A DNA stretch of 64,000 bases from positions 2,411,501 to 2,475,500 of the forward strand of contig NZ_CP077089.1 in assembly GCF_014268445.2 (NCBI RefSeq). Reading direction: 5' to 3'. The notes under the pieces were generated by a model, which did no database searches, was not told the DNA's origin, and saw nothing but the letters and a program-made list of their open reading frames with translations. Source of the DNA: Pseudomonas tensinigenes (GTDB lineage: Bacteria > Pseudomonadota > Gammaproteobacteria > Pseudomonadales > Pseudomonadaceae). Position 1 is the first letter of the stretch; every line of letters begins with the position of its first letter. Below, one piece after another: positions 55,497 through 64,000 of this stretch. A program made the translations under genes and the position numbers.

Positions 55497-58400
55497 TTAT
55501 GGCAGGAGCTTTTTCAGATTCTCCAGCGCAACCGGTCGACTGTGCAGATAACCCTGATACAAATGGCAGCCCAAACCTTGCAGGAACGCCAGTTGTTCGG
55601 GGGTTTCCACGCCTTCGGCAATCACCTCCAGCTCGAGGCTGCGCGCCATGGCGACAATCGCGCGAATGATCTCGGCATCATTGGGGTCAGTGGTCGCATC
55701 GCGGATAAACGACTGATCGATTTTCAGCGTATCCACCGGTAGCCGCTTGAGGTAAGTCAGCGACGAATAACCGGTGCCGAAGTCATCCATGGCGAAGCTC
55801 ACGCCGAGCTTTTTCAGGCGGCGCATTTTGCTGATGGTGTCTTCCAGATTCTGGATGACGATGCCTTCGGTGATTTCCAGTTTCAGCAGCGAGCAGGGCA
55901 GGCCATGGCTGCTCATGCTGTGTTCGATGCGCTCGACAAAATCGTTCTGGCGGAACTGGCGCGGGCTGATGTTCACGCACAGGCTGAAATTCAGCGGGTC
56001 GACCAGTTTCAGCGCAATCAGTTGTTTGAACGCATTGCAGGCTTCATCAAGGATCCACGTGCCGACTTCGAGAATCAGGCCGCTGTCCTCCAGCACCTTG
56101 ATGAACTCGGTGGGTGACTGCGCGCCCAGCTCCGGGTGATTCCAGCGCACCAGGGCTTCGGCGCCGATGATGCGGTTGTCGCGGGCATCGATTTGCGGTT
56201 GAAAGTGCACGTTGAATTCACCGCGCGACAGCGCCAGACGCAGGTCGGTCTCCATGCGCAGCCGTTCGCTGGCGGCCTTCTGCATGGTGTTGTGATACAT
56301 CTGCGTGGTGTTGCGCCCGGAATCCTTGGCCCGGTACAGAGCAATGTCGGCGCGTTTGAGCAGGTCGGTCGGCGTTGAGCCATGATCGGGAATCAGCGCC
56401 ACACCTATGCTCGGCGTCACTTGCAGGCGCTGGCCGTCGAGGAACATCGGTTCCGAGAGCAATTCGCGCAGGGTGTCGGCCAGATTGCGCACTTGCGTGC
56501 TGACTTCATTGCGCGAGCCTTCGAGACCGCTGAGCAGCACGACAAATTCGTCGCCGCCGAGGCGTGCGACCGTATCTTCCATGCGCACACTGGCTTCGAG
56601 CCGCGCGGTGATGATCTTCAGCACCGTATCCCCGACCGGATGGCCGAGGGAGTCGTTGATGTGCTTGAAGTGATCGAGATCGAGAAATAACAAGGCGCCG
56701 CGCAGGTTGTGGCGCTTGAGCAGGGCGATCTGCTGGCTCAGGCGATCCATCAGCAGGGCGCGGTTGGGCAAGTTGGTCAGCGGATCGTGATAGGCCAGAT
56801 GGCGAATCTGCGCTTCGGCGTTTTTCAACAGGCTGACGTCCCGCGCGGTCAGCAGCAGGCACGCGGTTTCATTTAGCGTGATCGGTTCGACCGAGACCTC
56901 CACCGTCAGCATTTCCCCGCGTTTGTTGCGCCCGAGCATTTCCTGATGGTGCACGCGACCTTTGATTTGTAACTCGGCGAGTAAGGCCGAGCGCTGTTTT
57001 TCCTCGGCCCAGATACCCACCTGATACACGGTTTTGCCCACGACCTCTTCAGCACGATAGCCAGTGAGACGGCAGAAGCCGTCGTTGACCTCCAGATAAC
57101 GTCCGGTGTCGCGTTCGGTGATGGTGATCGCGTCGGGGCTGGAGTGGAACGCCTTGGCGAATTTCTCCTCACTGGCTTTCAGCGCTGCTTCCGAGCGCTG
57201 CTGCTGGGTAATGTCGCGCAGGGTGGTGACGATGCAGGGCTGATCGCCGACGCTGATCTGTCGGCTGGAGATCACACAGGTCAGCGACTGGCCGTCCTTG
57301 TGCTGGACGATGATCGCGACATTGCTCAGGCCTTGTTCGCGGATAACCCTTTCGATGCGTTGCAGACTTTTTGCCGATGCGTCCCACAGGCCGATTTCTT
57401 CGGCGGTGTGGCCGATCACGTCGGCGGCGCTCCAGCCGAAGGTCTGGGTAAAGCTGTTATTGATTTCGATGAACTCGCCACTGTCCTGGCGGGTGACGCA
57501 GATCGGGTCCGGGCTGACCTGGAACAGCGTGGCGAATTTCTCTTCCGAGGCCACCAGCCGTTGCTCGCGCTCGACCTGATCGGTGATGTCGAGCAAGGTG
57601 CCGGCCATGCGCAGCGGCGCGCCGTTGTCGTCACGGTAGAGGCGGGCGCGGCTTTCCAGATAGCGCGAACTGCCGTCCGGCAGTTGCACGCGATAGGTCA
57701 GCTGATAATTGCCCGCCGGGCCTTCGCGCAGGCTGCGGTAGGCGTCGCGCATGCTGTCGCGCTCCTCGCCGGGGACGCCTTCAAAAAACTCTTCAAACGA
57801 TTCATGAAACGGTATCGGTTCGAGCCCGTGCAGTTGCGCGGCGCGGGCCGAGCCGTAGAGCATGCCGCTGGGAATGTGCCAGTCCCAGGTACCTAGCTGC
57901 GCGGAGTCCAGCGCCAGGTCGAGGCGTTCCTGGCTGTCCTTCAAGGCGTGTTCGGCGGCTTTGCGTTCGGTGGTGTCGAGGAAGGTGCTGAGCAGATACG
58001 GCTGGCCTTCGAGCTCGACTTTCTGCGCACTGAGAATGCCGTCGTGAATCTGCCCGTTGCTGGCGCGAAACTGCACCTCCATGCTGATCAGTTCGCCCTT
58101 GGTGTTGGTCTTCTTCACCAGTTCGCCGCGTTGCTCCGGATGCACCCACAAACCCAGCTCAAGGGTGGTACGGCCGATGGCGCTCTGCACCGGCCAGCCG
58201 AACAGGCTTTCGAAATACTGATTGGCTTCGCTGATCAGGCCGTCTTCCTGGCGGGTCAGCAAGACCATGTTCGGGCACAGGTGAAAAAGTGTCGCGAAAC
58301 GTTTCTCCGAGCTGCTCAGGGCCTGTTCGCGTTGGCGCTGGTGGGTGATTTCACGAATCACCCCGATCATTCGGGGGCGGCCGTTTTTGTCCGGCAGCAA

Positions 58401-58775
58401 ACTGCCGTTGATCTCCAGCCAGTGCAGGCTGCCGTCTGGCCAGCGGATGCGGTGGTGCATCGCTTGTTCCAGCGGCGCGCCGGCAATCACGGCGTGGAAG
58501 GCGCGAACGGTTTTGGCGCGGTCTTCCGGTGGCAGCAAATCAAGGTATTCGAGATCCGCTGGCAGCGGTTGCCGCGGATCGAAGCCGAACAATGCCTGGG
58601 TGCCACGCGACCAACTAATCTGCCCGCGCTCGATGTCCCAATACCAGGCGCCGAGTCGCGCACCGTTGAGCGCCGCCAGCAATTGCGGCGCACTCTCCCA
58701 GCTCTGCTCGGAATGACGCGGGTCAATCGCCTGAATACGCGGCATCGGCGGAGTTCGGTCAACAGATTTCGGCAT
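55497..58775 (-). CDS. Five-PAS GGDEF-EAL cyclic-di-GMP protein
   Basis: ATG 58775 after AAGG gives 1092 residues; the frame continues to 58853 without PAS features. Five PAS segments follow one another from about residue 35 to 650 (for example RLGAWYWDIERGQISWSRG; NSFTQTFGW; NDGFCRLTGY). The GGDEF domain has an intact RLGGDEFVVLL with an RxxD inhibitory site five residues before. The EAL domain has EALVRWNHP, FAMDDFGTGYSSL and IAEGVETPEQ. Both a diguanylate cyclase and a phosphodiesterase active site are conserved, so it may do either under PAS control. No membrane segment is seen; it is cytoplasmic. Confidence 0.9.
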   Translation of the reverse strand: MPKSVDRTPPMPRIQAIDPRHSEQSWESAPQLLAALNGARLGAWYWDIERGQISWSRGTQALFGFDPRQPLPADLEYLDLLPPEDRAKTVRAFHAVIAGAPLEQAMHHRIRWPDGSLHWLEINGSLLPDKNGRPRMIGVIREITHQRQREQALSSSEKRFATLFHLCPNMVLLTRQEDGLISEANQYFESLFGWPVQSAIGRTTLELGLWVHPEQRGELVKKTNTKGELISMEVQFRASNGQIHDGILSAQKVELEGQPYLLSTFLDTTERKAAEHALKDSQERLDLALDSAQLGTWDWHIPSGMLYGSARAAQLHGLEPIPFHESFEEFFEGVPGEERDSMRDAYRSLREGPAGNYQLTYRVQLPDGSSRYLESRARLYRDDNGAPLRMAGTLLDITDQVEREQRLVASEEKFATLFQVSPDPICVTRQDSGEFIEINNSFTQTFGWSAADVIGHTAEEIGLWDASAKSLQRIERVIREQGLSNVAIIVQHKDGQSLTCVISSRQISVGDQPCIVTTLRDITQQQRSEAALKASEEKFAKAFHSSPDAITITERDTGRYLEVNDGFCRLTGYRAEEVVGKTVYQVGIWAEEKQRSALLAELQIKGRVHHQEMLGRNKRGEMLTVEVSVEPITLNETACLLLTARDVSLLKNAEAQIRHLAYHDPLTNLPNRALLMDRLSQQIALLKRHNLRGALLFLDLDHFKHINDSLGHPVGDTVLKIITARLEASVRMEDTVARLGGDEFVVLLSGLEGSRNEVSTQVRNLADTLRELLSEPMFLDGQRLQVTPSIGVALIPDHGSTPTDLLKRADIALYRAKDSGRNTTQMYHNTMQKAASERLRMETDLRLALSRGEFNVHFQPQIDARDNRIIGAEALVRWNHPELGAQSPTEFIKVLEDSGLILEVGTWILDEACNAFKQLIALKLVDPLNFSLCVNISPRQFRQNDFVERIEHSMSSHGLPCSLLKLEITEGIVIQNLEDTISKMRRLKKLGVSFAMDDFGTGYSSLTYLKRLPVDTLKIDQSFIRDATTDPNDAEIIRAIVAMARSLELEVIAEGVETPEQLAFLQGLGCHLYQGYLHSRPVALENLKKLLP

Positions 58776-58849
58776 TGTGGACAGGCCTTGAGCTGATGGT
58801 GGCATTAGGCACAGGGGCAGCGGCTCTATAGGAGTAGCACAAGTTGGCC

Positions 58850-59734
58850 TCAAGTCCCTGGCAGATCGATTTGTGCATCCAGCAACGCCATAAAGGCTCT
58901 TGCCGCGTTCGAGAGCGTCCGTTCAGTGTGCAGGATATAGCCTAGCTGGCGACTGAGCTGTATGCCCGGCAATACGATGCTTGCCACCTGCTCGTCGAGC
59001 ATGGTGCGCGGCAAAACGCTCCAGGCCAGACCGATCGAGACCATCATCTTGATGGTTTCCAGGTAGTTGGTGCTCATGGCGATGTTCGGCGTCAGCCCTT
59101 GGGCCTCGAACAAGCGTTGGACAATATGGTGGGTGAAGGTGTTGCCACCGGGGAAAACCGCCGGATGACCGGCGATGTCCGCCAGATTGACCGGGCCATT
59201 GCTGATCAGCGAATGCTCCGGGGCGACCACGAAATCCAGCGGGTCATCCCACACCGGTGTGGCTTTGACCAGTGTGTGTGGCTCAGGCGCCAGGGTGATG
59301 ACCGCCAGTTCGGCACGGCCGTGGAGAATTTCTTCGTAGGCCACTTCCGAATCAAGGAACTGAATATCCAGCGCCACTTGTGGGTAACGGCGTGTGAATT
59401 CCCGTAAAAGCGGTGGCAAACGGTGCAAGCCGATGTGGTGACTGGTGGCCAGTGTCAGGCGGCCGCTGACTTCACCGGTCAGATTGGTCAGCGCGCGGCG
59501 GGTGTCGTCGAGCACGTTGAGAATCTGATAAGCCCGGGGCAGCAGGGCGCGGCCGGCCTCGGTCAGACCGACTTCACGGCCCAGTCGATCGAACAGGCGC
59601 ACCTTCAATTGCTGCTCCAGCCCGGCGATGCGTTTGCTGATCGCCGGCTGCGTCAGGTGCAGGCGTTCGCCGGCGCCGGAGAAGCTGCCGGTCTCGGCAA
59701 TCGCGATAAAAGCGTTGAGGTTGGCCAGATCCAT
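58850..59734 (-). CDS. LysR-family regulator divergent from leuC
   Basis: ATG 59734 gives 294 residues: helix-turn-helix FIAIAETGSFSGAGERLHLT and QPAISKRIAGLEQQLKVRLF, then a typical effector domain. The frame extends to 59764 without homology. It is divergent from leuC with 140 bp between; that region holds CATA-N5-TATG (59762-59774), a possible binding site. In P. aeruginosa a LysR gene sits in the same place, so a link to leucine synthesis is likely but unproven. Confidence 0.88.
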   Translation of the reverse strand: MDLANLNAFIAIAETGSFSGAGERLHLTQPAISKRIAGLEQQLKVRLFDRLGREVGLTEAGRALLPRAYQILNVLDDTRRALTNLTGEVSGRLTLATSHHIGLHRLPPLLREFTRRYPQVALDIQFLDSEVAYEEILHGRAELAVITLAPEPHTLVKATPVWDDPLDFVVAPEHSLISNGPVNLADIAGHPAVFPGGNTFTHHIVQRLFEAQGLTPNIAMSTNYLETIKMMVSIGLAWSVLPRTMLDEQVASIVLPGIQLSRQLGYILHTERTLSNAARAFMALLDAQIDLPGT

Positions 59735-59874
59735 GTTCGTATTCCAGTTGGTTATCCAAAGCATAAAAAATATGAATTTGAGTTATTTAATCTAACCCCA
59801 TAGGATCGGCCTCACAAGCCAAAGGGTTATTGATAAGCCCAGGGCATAGAAACAAGCTGATGAGGAACCGTCTG

Positions 59875-61293
59875 ATGGCCGGCAAAACGCTCTACGACAA
59901 GCTCTGGGATTCGCATTTGGTCAAGCAGCGCGACGATGGCTCGGCGCTGATCTATATCGATCGTCACATCATTCACGAAGTGACCTCGCCGCAAGCCTTT
60001 GAAGGCCTGCGTCTGGCCGGGCGCAAGCCTTGGCGCATCGATGCCAACATCGCGACCCCGGATCACAACGTACCGACCACCCCGGAACGCAAGGGCGGCA
60101 TCGAAGCCATTGCCGACCAGGTCTCGCGTTTGCAGGTTCAGACCCTCGATGACAACTGCGATGAATACGGCATCGTCGAGTTCAAAATGAACGACGTGCG
60201 CCAAGGCATCGTCCATGTGATCAGCCCGGAGCAGGGCGCGACCTTGCCGGGCATGACCGTGGTCTGCGGCGACTCGCACACCTCGACCCACGGCGCGTTC
60301 GGCGCCTTGGCTCACGGTATCGGCACCTCCGAGGTCGAGCATGTGCTCGCCACGCAGTGCTTGGTTGCGAAGAAAATGAAGAACATGCTGGTGCGCGTTG
60401 AAGGGCAATTGCCGTTCGGCGTGACCGCCAAGGACATCGTCCTCGCAGTGATCGGCAAGATCGGCACCGCCGGCGGTAACGGCCATGCCATCGAATTCGC
60501 TGGCAGCGCGATCCGCGACTTGTCCGTCGAAGGCCGCATGACCATCTGCAACATGTCCATCGAAGCCGGCGCCCGCGTTGGCCTGGTGGCAGCGGATCAG
60601 AAAACCGTCGACTACGTGAAGGGCCGTCCATTCGCCCCGAAAGGCGCCGAATGGGACATGGCTGTCGAAGCCTGGAAAGATCTGGTTTCCGACGCCGACG
60701 CCAAGTTCGACACTGTGGTTGAACTCGACGCCGCGCAGATCAAGCCGCAAGTCAGCTGGGGCACTTCGCCGGAAATGGTATTGGCCGTTGATCAGAACGT
60801 GCCGGATCCGGCCAAAGAGATGGATCTGGTCAAACGCGACTCGATCGTCCGTGCCTTGAAATACATGGGTTTGACCGCCAATCAGGCGATCACCGACATT
60901 CAGCTGGATCGCGTGTTCATCGGTTCCTGCACCAACTCGCGGATCGAAGATTTGCGCGCTGCGGCAGTGATTGCCAAGGGCCGCAAAGTCGCGTCGACCA
61001 TCAAGCAAGCGATCGTGGTGCCGGGCTCGGGTCTGGTGAAGGCTCAGGCTGAGGCCGAAGGTCTCGACAAGATTTTCCTCGAAGCCGGTTTCGAATGGCG
61101 TGAGCCGGGTTGCTCGATGTGTCTGGCGATGAACCCGGACCGTTTGGAGTCCGGCGAGCATTGCGCCTCGACCTCCAACCGTAACTTCGAGGGCCGTCAG
61201 GGTGCCGGTGGCCGTACCCACCTCGTCAGCCCGGCCATGGCGGCGGCGGCAGCGGTGAACGGTCGTTTCATCGACGTTCGTGAATTGATTTAA
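59875..61293 (+). CDS. leuC: LeuC, isopropylmalate isomerase large subunit
   Basis: The 472-residue subunit carries the 4Fe-4S cluster ligands: Cys in [15 protein letters not shown] and two in [13 protein letters not shown]. Other family motifs are [20 protein letters not shown] and [13 protein letters not shown]. With LeuD it converts 2-isopropylmalate to 3-isopropylmalate. ATG 59875 follows GAGGAA. It is 11 bp from leuD. Confidence 0.97.
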   Translation: MAGKTLYDKLWDSHLVKQRDDGSALIYIDRHIIHEVTSPQAFEGLRLAGRKPWRIDANIATPDHNVPTTPERKGGIEAIADQVSRLQVQTLDDNCDEYGIVEFKMNDVRQGIVHVISPEQGATLPGMTVVCGDSHTSTHGAFGALAHGIGTSEVEHVLATQCLVAKKMKNMLVRVEGQLPFGVTAKDIVLAVIGKIGTAGGNGHAIEFAGSAIRDLSVEGRMTICNMSIEAGARVGLVAADQKTVDYVKGRPFAPKGAEWDMAVEAWKDLVSDADAKFDTVVELDAAQIKPQVSWGTSPEMVLAVDQNVPDPAKEMDLVKRDSIVRALKYMGLTANQAITDIQLDRVFIGSCTNSRIEDLRAAAVIAKGRKVASTIKQAIVVPGSGLVKAQAEAEGLDKIFLEAGFEWREPGCSMCLAMNPDRLESGEHCASTSNRNFEGRQGAGGRTHLVSPAMAAAAAVNGRFIDVRELI

Positions 61294-61304
61294 AGGAGCG
61301 CAGC

Positions 61305-61949
61305 ATGAAAGCTTTTACCCAGCACACTGGTCTTGTCGCGCCTTTGGATCGTGCCAACGTCGACACTGACCAAATCATTCCGAAACAGTTTTTGAAGTCG
61401 ATCAAGCGCACCGGTTTCGGCCCGAACCTGTTCGATGAATGGCGTTACCTCGATGTCGGCCAGCCGTATCAGGACAACTCCAAGCGCCCGCTGAACAAGG
61501 ACTTCGTCCTCAACGCCGAGCGTTATCAAGGCGCCAGCGTATTGCTGGCTCGCGAGAACTTCGGTTGCGGTTCCAGCCGTGAACACGCGCCGTGGGCCCT
61601 GGAAGAATACGGTTTCCGCAGCATCATCGCGCCGAGCTATGCCGACATCTTCTTTAACAACAGCTTCAAGAACGGCTTGTTGCCGATCATCTTGAGCGAC
61701 GCTGAAGTTGATGAGTTGTTCAAGCAGGTTGAGGCCGAGCCGGGTTATCAATTGCAGGTCGATCTGCAGGCGCAGACCGTGACCCGTCCGGATGGCAAGG
61801 TGTACAGCTTTGAGATCGACGCGTTCCGCAAGCACTGCCTGTTGAATGGTCTGGACGATATTGGCCTGACCTTGCAGGACGGTGATGCGATTGCCACGTT
61901 TGAGGCCAAGCATCGGGTTAGCCAGCCGTGGTTGTTTCGCGACGCGTGA
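61305..61949 (+). CDS. leuD: LeuD, isopropylmalate isomerase small subunit
   Basis: The 214-residue subunit has the family motifs [40 protein letters not shown] and [19 protein letters not shown]. It completes the LeuC active site. A REPIN follows 27 bp after the stop. Confidence 0.97.
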   Translation: MKAFTQHTGLVAPLDRANVDTDQIIPKQFLKSIKRTGFGPNLFDEWRYLDVGQPYQDNSKRPLNKDFVLNAERYQGASVLLARENFGCGSSREHAPWALEEYGFRSIIAPSYADIFFNNSFKNGLLPIILSDAEVDELFKQVEAEPGYQLQVDLQAQTVTRPDGKVYSFEIDAFRKHCLLNGLDDIGLTLQDGDAIATFEAKHRVSQPWLFRDA

Positions 61950-61976
61950 TTGATTCGAGATTGATGTAGTCAGGGC

Positions 61977-62056
61977 CGGCCCCTTCGCGAGCAGGCTCGC
62001 TCCCACACTTGAAATGCATTCCCCTGTGGGAGCGAGCCTGCTCGCGAAGGGGCCAG
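61977..62056. repeat. REPIN, GAGCAGGCTCGCTCCCACA family
   Basis: GGCCCCTTCGCGAGCAGGCT and its inverse, spacer about 23 bases, within the leu gene cluster between leuD and the methyltransferase. Confidence 0.9.
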
Positions 62057-62085
62057 CCCAAACAACACAAATACAGGATGTGGCC

Positions 62086-62853
62086 ATGACCAGCACCGCC
62101 CAGCACACCCAGGTCGTACAAAAGCAATTCGGTGAACAGGCCGCCGCCTACCTGAGCAGCGCCGTTCACGCTCAAGGCACCGAATTCGCACTGCTACAAG
62201 CTGAGCTGGCCGGGCAGGGCGAGGCGCGGGTACTGGACTTGGGTTGCGGCGCCGGTCACGTCAGTTTCCACGTCGCACCGCTGGTCAAGGAAGTGGTCGC
62301 CTACGACCTGTCGCAGCAGATGCTTGATGTGGTCGCCGCCGCGGCCGTTGATCGCGGTTTCACCAACATTGCCACGGTCAACGGCGCCGCCGAGCGCCTG
62401 CCATTCGCCGATGGAGAATTCGACTTCGTGTTCAGCCGTTATTCGGCGCATCACTGGAGCGATCTCGGCGTGGCCCTGCGCGAAGTGCGGCGGGTGCTGA
62501 AGCCGGGCGGTGTGGCGGCGTTCGTGGATGTGTTGTCACCGGGCAGTCCGTTGTTCGACACTTACCTGCAAAGCGTCGAAGTGCTGCGCGACACCAGCCA
62601 TGTGCGCGATTATTCCGCCGCCGAGTGGCTGCGGCAGGTCAGCGAGGCCGGGTTGCATGTGCGCAGTACCACGCGTCAGCGTCTGCGTCTGGAGTACACA
62701 AGCTGGGTTGAACGCATGCGCACGCCTGAAGTGATGCGCGCGGCGATCCGCCAATTGCAGCAGTCGATGGGCAATGAAGTGCGCGAATATTTTGAGATTG
62801 ATGCCGATGGCTCGTTCAGTACCGATGTAATTGTATTGATGGCCGGGCGATAA
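62086..62853 (+). CDS. Class I SAM-dependent methyltransferase
   Basis: ATG 62086 after AGGATG gives 255 residues. The SAM-binding motif I is VLDLGCGAGHVSFHVAP (about residue 47), with motif II-like VVAYDLSQQML, the post-I region NGAAERLPFADGEFDFVFSR, and LREVRRVLKPGG typical of the Methyltransf_11/UbiE group. Its substrate is unknown. It sits between leuD and leuB; I recall a similar gene in this place in P. aeruginosa. A role in leucine synthesis is not implied by the fold. Confidence 0.9.
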   Translation: MTSTAQHTQVVQKQFGEQAAAYLSSAVHAQGTEFALLQAELAGQGEARVLDLGCGAGHVSFHVAPLVKEVVAYDLSQQMLDVVAAAAVDRGFTNIATVNGAAERLPFADGEFDFVFSRYSAHHWSDLGVALREVRRVLKPGGVAAFVDVLSPGSPLFDTYLQSVEVLRDTSHVRDYSAAEWLRQVSEAGLHVRSTTRQRLRLEYTSWVERMRTPEVMRAAIRQLQQSMGNEVREYFEIDADGSFSTDVIVLMAGR

Positions 62854-62907
62854 AAATTTTTCCGGGCGTGCCGGTAAAGGCGCACCGACTGAAGACACGA
62901 GGAAAGC

Positions 62908-63990
<1,083 letters not shown>

Positions 63991-64000
63991 TCTCTCGGGC

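Overview
The window is a stretch of chromosome from a fluorescent Pseudomonas, most likely of the P. fluorescens group. The evidence is a pyoverdine locus, eleven paired REP elements (REPINs) of types common in that group, high-GC codon use, and a uvrB-tyrB / gltX / tRNA / dusC / ibpA / leuCDB order that matches what I remember of P. aeruginosa PAO1. There is no transposase, integrase, phage gene or CRISPR array.

Region 1 (1-15931) is the pyoverdine locus. On the minus strand are the start of a peptide synthetase running off the window, pvdE (exporter to the periplasm), and the periplasmic maturation operon pvdMNO. The maturation tyrosinase pvdP is on the plus strand, followed by the efflux operon pvdRT-opmQ on the minus strand. 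An FpvI-like ECF sigma factor and pvdA (ornithine hydroxylase) lie on the plus strand. Five promoters carry the same TAAAT-N16-CGT iron-starvation box recognised by PvdS, and the sigma gene has a Fur-box-like sequence. No fpvR, fpvA or pvdF lies at the places they hold in P. aeruginosa.

Region 2 (15950-24600) holds magnesium and signalling genes: mgtA behind a roughly 470-nt leader ending in an intrinsic terminator, mgtC, a receiver-like protein lacking its phospho-acceptor, a LuxR-type response regulator, and a BvgS/EvgS-like kinase with two periplasmic solute-binding domains.

Region 3 (24600-37470) is accessory metabolism: dkgB, a LysR regulator divergent from a pirin gene and two isochorismatase-fold hydrolases, an MscS channel with a cyclic-nucleotide-binding fold, an acetyltransferase, xthA, and nat. 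Next is a compact type VI secretion cargo cassette (PAAR protein, L,D-transpeptidase-like effector, DUF4952-like putative immunity lipoprotein-free periplasmic protein), then an NCS2 purine permease, tRNA-Asn and two small convergent genes.

Region 4 (37690-50220) is conserved core: tyrB, uvrB, an EmrAB-type efflux pair, gltX, a tandemly duplicated tRNA-Ala/tRNA-Glu pair, a TetR regulator with a perfect palindrome, an alpha/beta hydrolase, a thioesterase, dusC, and ibpA with a sigma-32 promoter and a ROSE-like RNA thermometer.

Region 5 (50330-64000) starts with an HscC chaperone neighbourhood: a DUF1266 protein, a 900-residue J-like membrane protein with HPE in place of HPD, and hscC convergent to it. 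It continues with a five-PAS GGDEF-EAL protein, a LysR regulator, and the leucine genes leuC, leuD, a SAM methyltransferase and leuB.
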